Shown in pieces: positions 51,970 to 56,815 of a DNA stretch of 56,815 bases. The first letter of the stretch is position 1; each line of letters opens with the position of its first letter. The translations under genes were made by a program, and so were the position numbers. Source of the DNA: Piscinibacter caeni (lineage in GTDB: Bacteria > Pseudomonadota > Gammaproteobacteria > Burkholderiales > Burkholderiaceae_C); assembly GCA_003265685.1 (NCBI GenBank), contig KZ836119.1:1-56815 (forward strand), read 5' to 3'. Below the pieces are notes generated by a model. It ran no database searches and had not been told where the DNA came from. It saw nothing but the letters and a program-made list of their open reading frames with translations.

Positions 51970-52389
51970 TCAGTACCGAGCGCCCTCGGGGTTCTTGGCC
52001 ACCGCGTAGCTCTCGATGCTGTAGCGCAGGGTGCGGCCGGGTTCCTCGGTGCGCACCAGGCGGAAGCCGGGCTCGTCCTTGGGCCGGTTGACGATGAAGG
52101 ACAGCACCACCGACTCCACCCCGTGCGTCGAGTCGAACGCGGTGACGCGGATGTACTGGTCCGGGAAGGTCTTCCGGCAGTTGTTGATCTCCATCAGGAT
52201 GCCGGCCGCGTCGCGCAGGTCGAACATCGGGTTGCCGTACATCTCCCAGTAGGTGTTGCGCGGGTGCGGGTCGTCGGTGTACTCGATGCCGACCGCCCAA
52301 CCCTTGTCGAGGCAGTACTCGAGTTGCTTGGTGATCTGCGCGTCGGTCAGATCGGGCAGGAAGGAGAAGGTGCCTTGGGTGATTCGCAT
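51970..52389 (-). CDS. cbbS: RuBisCO small subunit, red type
   Basis: 139 residues, 11 nt after cbb[17 protein letters not shown] and [24 protein letters not shown] (in parts) are typical of red-type small subunits, and the C-terminal extension after ~residue 110 ([18 protein letters not shown]) forms the beta-hairpin that fills the central pore in red-type enzymes. It assembles with CbbL as L8S8. A short hairpin in the 71-nt gap before cbbX might adjust the CbbS:CbbX ratio. Confidence 0.97.
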   Translation of the reverse strand: MRITQGTFSFLPDLTDAQITKQLEYCLDKGWAVGIEYTDDPHPRNTYWEMYGNPMFDLRDAAGILMEINNCRKTFPDQYIRVTAFDSTHGVESVVLSFIVNRPKDEPGFRLVRTEEPGRTLRYSIESYAVAKNPEGARY

Positions 52390-52400
52390 GTCGATGCTCC

Positions 52401-53978
<1,578 letters not shown>

Positions 53979-54983
53979 ATGCCGCTGACCCGCAACGCCA
54001 CCTTCCGCCAGCTCGCCACCTTCCACACCGTGGCCCGGCTGGGCAGCGTCTCGGCAGCCGCAGACGAATTGCACCTGACGCAACCGGCGGTCTCGATCCA
54101 GATCGCCTCGCTGGAGGAATCGGCGCGCACGCCGCTGCTGCAGCGCACCGGCCGCGGCGTGCGCCTCACCGAGGCGGGCGAGATGCTCGACAACTACGCG
54201 CGCCGCATCCTCGACCTGTGGCGCGAGGCCGGCGAGGAGATGGCCACGCTGCAGGGTGTGTTCTCCGGCACGCTGCGCGTGGGGGCGATCACCACCGCCG
54301 AGTACCTGCTGCCGCCGATGCTCGTGACCTTCGCCGGCGAGCACCCGCAGGTGAAGGTCAAGCTGCAGGTGGGCAACCGCGACGAGATCGTGCACATGCT
54401 GGCCGCGCAGGAGATCGACCTGGCCATCATGGGCCGCCCGCCGGCCGAGCTGAAGACCGAGTCGACCGCGTTCGCCAAGCACCCGATGGCCTTCCTCGCC
54501 GCGCCCTCGCATCCGCTGATGACCGGCCAGCGGTTGACCCTGGCCATGCTGTCCGAGCAGCGCATCCTGGTGCGCGAACGCGGTTCGGGCACCCGCGCGA
54601 CCATCGAGCGCGTGTTCAAGGACGCCCGGCTGCCGCTGCGCATCGGCTCGGAGATCTCGAGCAACGAGGCCATCAAGCACATGTGCGCCGCCGGCTTCGG
54701 CGTGGCCTTCCTCTCGCTGCACACCTGCGTGCTGGAGATGCAGGCCGGCGTGCTGGCGCTGCTGCCGATGGCCGGCAACCCGATCGAGCGCGACTGGTAC
54801 GTGATGCACCTCGCCTCGCGCCCGCTGCCGCAGGTGGCCACGGCCTTCGAGCAGTTCCTGGTCCAGCGCGGGCAGCAGGAGATCACGCGCCAGCTCGCGG
54901 CCAGCCCGGCGCCGGGCGGCGTCAGTTCGCGACCGCGAACTCGTGCACCGGGTGGCTCTCGGGGCCCGAGCCGACGACGATGA
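53979..54983 (+). CDS. cbbR: LysR-type regulator CbbR
   Basis: 334 residues. An N-terminal winged helix (TFRQLATFHTVARLGSVSAAADELHLTQPAVSIQI, in parts) is followed by a LysR substrate-binding domain (LRVGAITTAEYLLPPMLVTF, EIDLAIMGRPPAEL, SSNEAIKHMCAAGFGVAFLSLH). It matches CbbR, the activator of Calvin genes that responds to NADPH or RuBP-type metabolites. Divergent from cbbL, as usual. The last ~20 residues (Arg/Pro/Ser-rich) exceed the family's ~310-residue length and lie in DNA that also encodes the end of the convergent gene, so they are probably unconserved read-through. Confidence 0.95.
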   Translation: MPLTRNATFRQLATFHTVARLGSVSAAADELHLTQPAVSIQIASLEESARTPLLQRTGRGVRLTEAGEMLDNYARRILDLWREAGEEMATLQGVFSGTLRVGAITTAEYLLPPMLVTFAGEHPQVKVKLQVGNRDEIVHMLAAQEIDLAIMGRPPAELKTESTAFAKHPMAFLAAPSHPLMTGQRLTLAMLSEQRILVRERGSGTRATIERVFKDARLPLRIGSEISSNEAIKHMCAAGFGVAFLSLHTCVLEMQAGVLALLPMAGNPIERDWYVMHLASRPLPQVATAFEQFLVQRGQQEITRQLAASPAPGGVSSRPRTRAPGGSRGPSRRR

Positions 54984-55764
54984 AGACCACGTAGCGGCCC
55001 GGATCGTCCGGCGCGGCCAGGCTCATCGACAGCTCGCCGCGGCTGTCGATGCGCTTGTCGCGCAGCCGCGCCGGCCGGCCGCTGGTCTTGTCGAACTCGT
55101 CCTTCGCACCGACCACCACCCAGCCGGCGCCCAGCTTGCCGCCCGGCTGGAACCAATCGGGCGTGCGCAGCTTGAAGTCGAAGTACTTCGACGGCTTGTA
55201 CGAACGCGCCAGGCCGACGAACTCGAAGGCATTGCGGCGCAGCTTGGGTGGCTTGTCGATGGGCAGCGGCAGCTCGGGCGACTTGAGGATGCGCTCCTTC
55301 AGGTCGCGCTCCTCCATGTTCGGGCCGCTCGGCTTGGGCTGCTCGCGGTTCACCTCGGTGGGCGCCTTGCCGACCACCGCGGTCAGCAGCGCCTTGATGC
55401 CTTCCTTGAGGCCCTTCTCGACCAGGTCGTCGATCGCCTTGTCGATCTTCTTCCTCGCCTCGGCGTCCGGCACGAAGGGCTGGACCTTGACGATCACGTC
55501 GCGCAGCTTGCGCACGATCGGGTCGCGGCGTGCCGCGTCGCCGATGCGCGTGGCGAGGTCGGCCAGCACCTCGCCCTGCTTGCGCGGGTCGGCGGGCAGC
55601 TTCTTCAGCGCATCAGCGATCTCGGCGTCGCTGAGGGTGTTCTTCTTCGGCGCCGGCAACTCCTCGCGCGGCCGGTCACCCGGCTTCTTCAGGGGCCCGG
55701 TCGGGCCGGGCCCGGGACGCGGCCCGAGCCCCAGGGTCTGCAGCAGCCCGCGTGTCGTCGTCAT
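54922..55764 (-). CDS. Hypothetical protein
   Basis: 280 residues from ATG 55764 with GGAGG six bases upstream. No family recognised. The N-terminal ~45 residues are Gly/Pro-rich and disordered-looking. A helical middle (residues ~45-130: DALKKLPADPRKQGEVLADL, KKIDKAIDDLVEKGLKEGI) is followed by a beta-rich C-terminal part (WVVVGAKDEFDKTSGRPARLRDK, YVVFIVVGSGPES). No signal peptide or membrane helix is seen. Its last 62 bp overlap the convergent cbbR end. It follows the VWA gene by 90 bp on the same strand and may be co-expressed with it. Confidence 0.75.
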   Translation of the reverse strand: MTTTRGLLQTLGLGPRPGPGPTGPLKKPGDRPREELPAPKKNTLSDAEIADALKKLPADPRKQGEVLADLATRIGDAARRDPIVRKLRDVIVKVQPFVPDAEARKKIDKAIDDLVEKGLKEGIKALLTAVVGKAPTEVNREQPKPSGPNMEERDLKERILKSPELPLPIDKPPKLRRNAFEFVGLARSYKPSKYFDFKLRTPDWFQPGGKLGAGWVVVGAKDEFDKTSGRPARLRDKRIDSRGELSMSLAAPDDPGRYVVFIVVGSGPESHPVHEFAVAN

Positions 55765-55854
55765 GATCGGCCTCCGTCGGGGCCCGGGCGGGCCCGCATG
55801 CCGGACATATACGGCCGGCGGCCGCGGGCGATGCCCCCAGTTCGTGGGGCGCGT

Positions 55855-56808
55855 TCAGCGCCGCACGCGCCGCCAGGCCGCGCGCAGCAGCGGCACCAGC
55901 AGCAGCGCGAGCGCCAGCGCGGCGAGCGCTGGCCGCGCGTCGGCGCGCACCGTGACCGGCCGCGCCAGCGCCGGGTCGCGCAGTGCGTCGAGCAGCGCCT
56001 CGGTGCCGCTCAGGCGGCGGTAGGCGAAGCCGCCCTCGCTGGCCAGCAGCCGGAGGTAGGGCTCGCGCAGGCTCGAGAGATGCTCGGCGCCCGGGGTGGC
56101 CCCCAGGCCCACGTCGGCCGGCACGGGGTCCTGGTCGACCATCGCCTCGCCGCCCACGCTGCCGCCGCGGCCCTGGCTGCGTGGGTCGGTCTGCAGCACC
56201 TCGTCGGCCTTCCACACCCCCAGCGGGCGGCCGGATGGATCGACCTTCGGGATCGGCGCCGGCCGCGTGTCGCCCACGCCGAGGATCACCCCGGCCACCT
56301 CGCCCGGCTTGTCGTCGAAGCGCGGGCGGTGCCGCGGGCTCAGCGGCGGGGCCTCGTGGCCGTCGGTGACGAACACCAGCGAGGGCACGCCGGGCAGCGC
56401 CTTGGCAATGGTGACCGCGCTGTGCAGGCCCTTGGCCACCTCGCTGTTGCCGGACCAGGCCATCGAGCCGTCGAGGTGGTCCAGCGCGGCGCGCAGCTCG
56501 GCCCGGTTGGCGCACACCTCGACCGGCGCGAACAGCAGGTAGCTGCGGTACTCGGTGAAGATGCCCAGGCCGAGCCGGGCACCGCAGGGCAGCTCGGGCA
56601 GCGCGTCGCGCAGCGCCTGCCGGGCGAACGCCAGCCGCGCCGCGGGCCGGCCGCCGAGCAGCGTGTCGGTCACGTTCATGCTCTGCGTGATGTCGAACAC
56701 CACCACGTGCTCGAACAGGCGGCGCGGCAGCTCGACACGCGGCTCGAACAGGCCGGCCAGCAGCGCCAGCGCGGCGCCGGCCAGCCACGCGCGGTCGTCG
56801 ACCTTCAT
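55855..56808 (-). CDS. Membrane-anchored VWA domain protein (MxaL-like)
   Basis: 317 residues. A short N-terminal helix (AWLAGAALALLAGLF) is followed by a von Willebrand A domain with the MIDAS start VVFDITQSMNVTD (Asp-x-Thr-x-Ser variant), SGNSEVAKGL and LVFVTDGHEAPPL. A C-terminal helix (ALAALALALLLVPLLRAAW) re-enters the membrane, and the VWA domain is probably periplasmic. It resembles MxaL-type proteins that act with MoxR AAA+ ATPases in metalloenzyme maturation. The start lies 7 bases from the window edge, so its operon partners upstream are not visible. Confidence 0.85.
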   Translation of the reverse strand: MKVDDRAWLAGAALALLAGLFEPRVELPRRLFEHVVVFDITQSMNVTDTLLGGRPAARLAFARQALRDALPELPCGARLGLGIFTEYRSYLLFAPVEVCANRAELRAALDHLDGSMAWSGNSEVAKGLHSAVTIAKALPGVPSLVFVTDGHEAPPLSPRHRPRFDDKPGEVAGVILGVGDTRPAPIPKVDPSGRPLGVWKADEVLQTDPRSQGRGGSVGGEAMVDQDPVPADVGLGATPGAEHLSSLREPYLRLLASEGGFAYRRLSGTEALLDALRDPALARPVTVRADARPALAALALALLLVPLLRAAWRRVRR

Positions 56809-56815
56809 CGTGGCC

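Noticed and set aside
55855-56808. CbbO-type VWA RuBisCO activase partner
   Set aside because: The protein is 317 residues with flanking membrane helices and resembles MxaL; CbbO is much larger, works with CbbQ, and serves green-type or form II enzymes, whereas this operon has CbbX.

Overview
The window is very GC-rich throughout and has the gene content of a Burkholderiales-type betaproteobacterium able to fix CO2. Supporting signs are a complete red-type form I RuBisCO/Calvin operon with cbbX and a divergent cbbR, a polyhydroxybutyrate-type 3-hydroxybutyrate dehydrogenase/patatin cluster, an OlsB-like N-acyltransferase and a DUF4148-like protein. I saw no rRNA, tRNA, CRISPR array or insertion sequence.

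Region by region. (1) 1-5536 (+): the 3' part of a TPR-CHAT protease gene, then a 929-residue TIR-nSTAND-membrane-FGE/lectin-fold protein. This is a predicted conflict or immunity locus. (2) 5841-18164: a compact redox/regulatory island. A three-gene minus-strand operon (cysteine synthase-glutaredoxin fusion, 2-oxoglutarate/Fe(II) oxygenase, AhpD-like protein) diverges from a SARP/BTAD-AAA-TPR regulator whose stop overlaps a tandem DUF4242 gene. Then come an OsmC protein, a flavin monooxygenase, a LuxR-type AAA regulator, a second DUF4242 protein and a secreted protein. An identical hexamer, CGTGGA, repeated about every 12 bp, lies in the divergent promoter and upstream of osmC. (3) 18253-19582 (-): an unknown protein and acylphosphatase. 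(4) 19671-27892 (+): a long co-directional run of type II NADH dehydrogenase-like protein, 3-hydroxybutyrate dehydrogenase, ECF sigma factor, patatin, beta-carbonic anhydrase, YeeE/YedE transporter, OmpR-type regulator, histidine kinase and a PAS-GAF protein.

(5) 27885-30022 (-): a zinc-ribbon/DUF805 membrane protein, DUF1810 and a secreted EF-hand protein. (6) 30244-36798 (+): the most unusual locus. A TIR protein with two further TIR-like domains lies 3 nt upstream of a 1,693-residue nSTAND ATPase whose C-terminal half is nearly thirty RHS/YD-like repeats of about 32 residues, where related proteins normally carry WD40 or TPR sensors. (7) 36850-41628 (-): a tightly overlapping six-gene operon (YHS, DoxX, TTC38-like TPR, alpha/beta hydrolase, DedA, ATP-grasp), divergent from an OlsB-like acyltransferase across a strong dyad. 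(8) 42582-43692: small secreted proteins, including a second EF-hand paralogue. (9) 43696-54983: the cbb operon cbbLSXYEZFPTA on the minus strand with cbbR divergent. (10) 54922-56808 (-): an unknown protein and a VWA (MxaL-like) protein; the cluster appears to continue past the right edge.

Functional reading. The Calvin operon is complete for carboxylation, RuBP regeneration, RuBisCO reactivation and phosphoglycolate removal, but lacks cbbG and cbbK. The two STAND loci, one with TIR fused and one with TIR split off, are the best candidates for an undescribed defence or self/non-self recognition system. The 5.8-18.2 kb island looks like a separate small regulon whose chemistry I cannot name.
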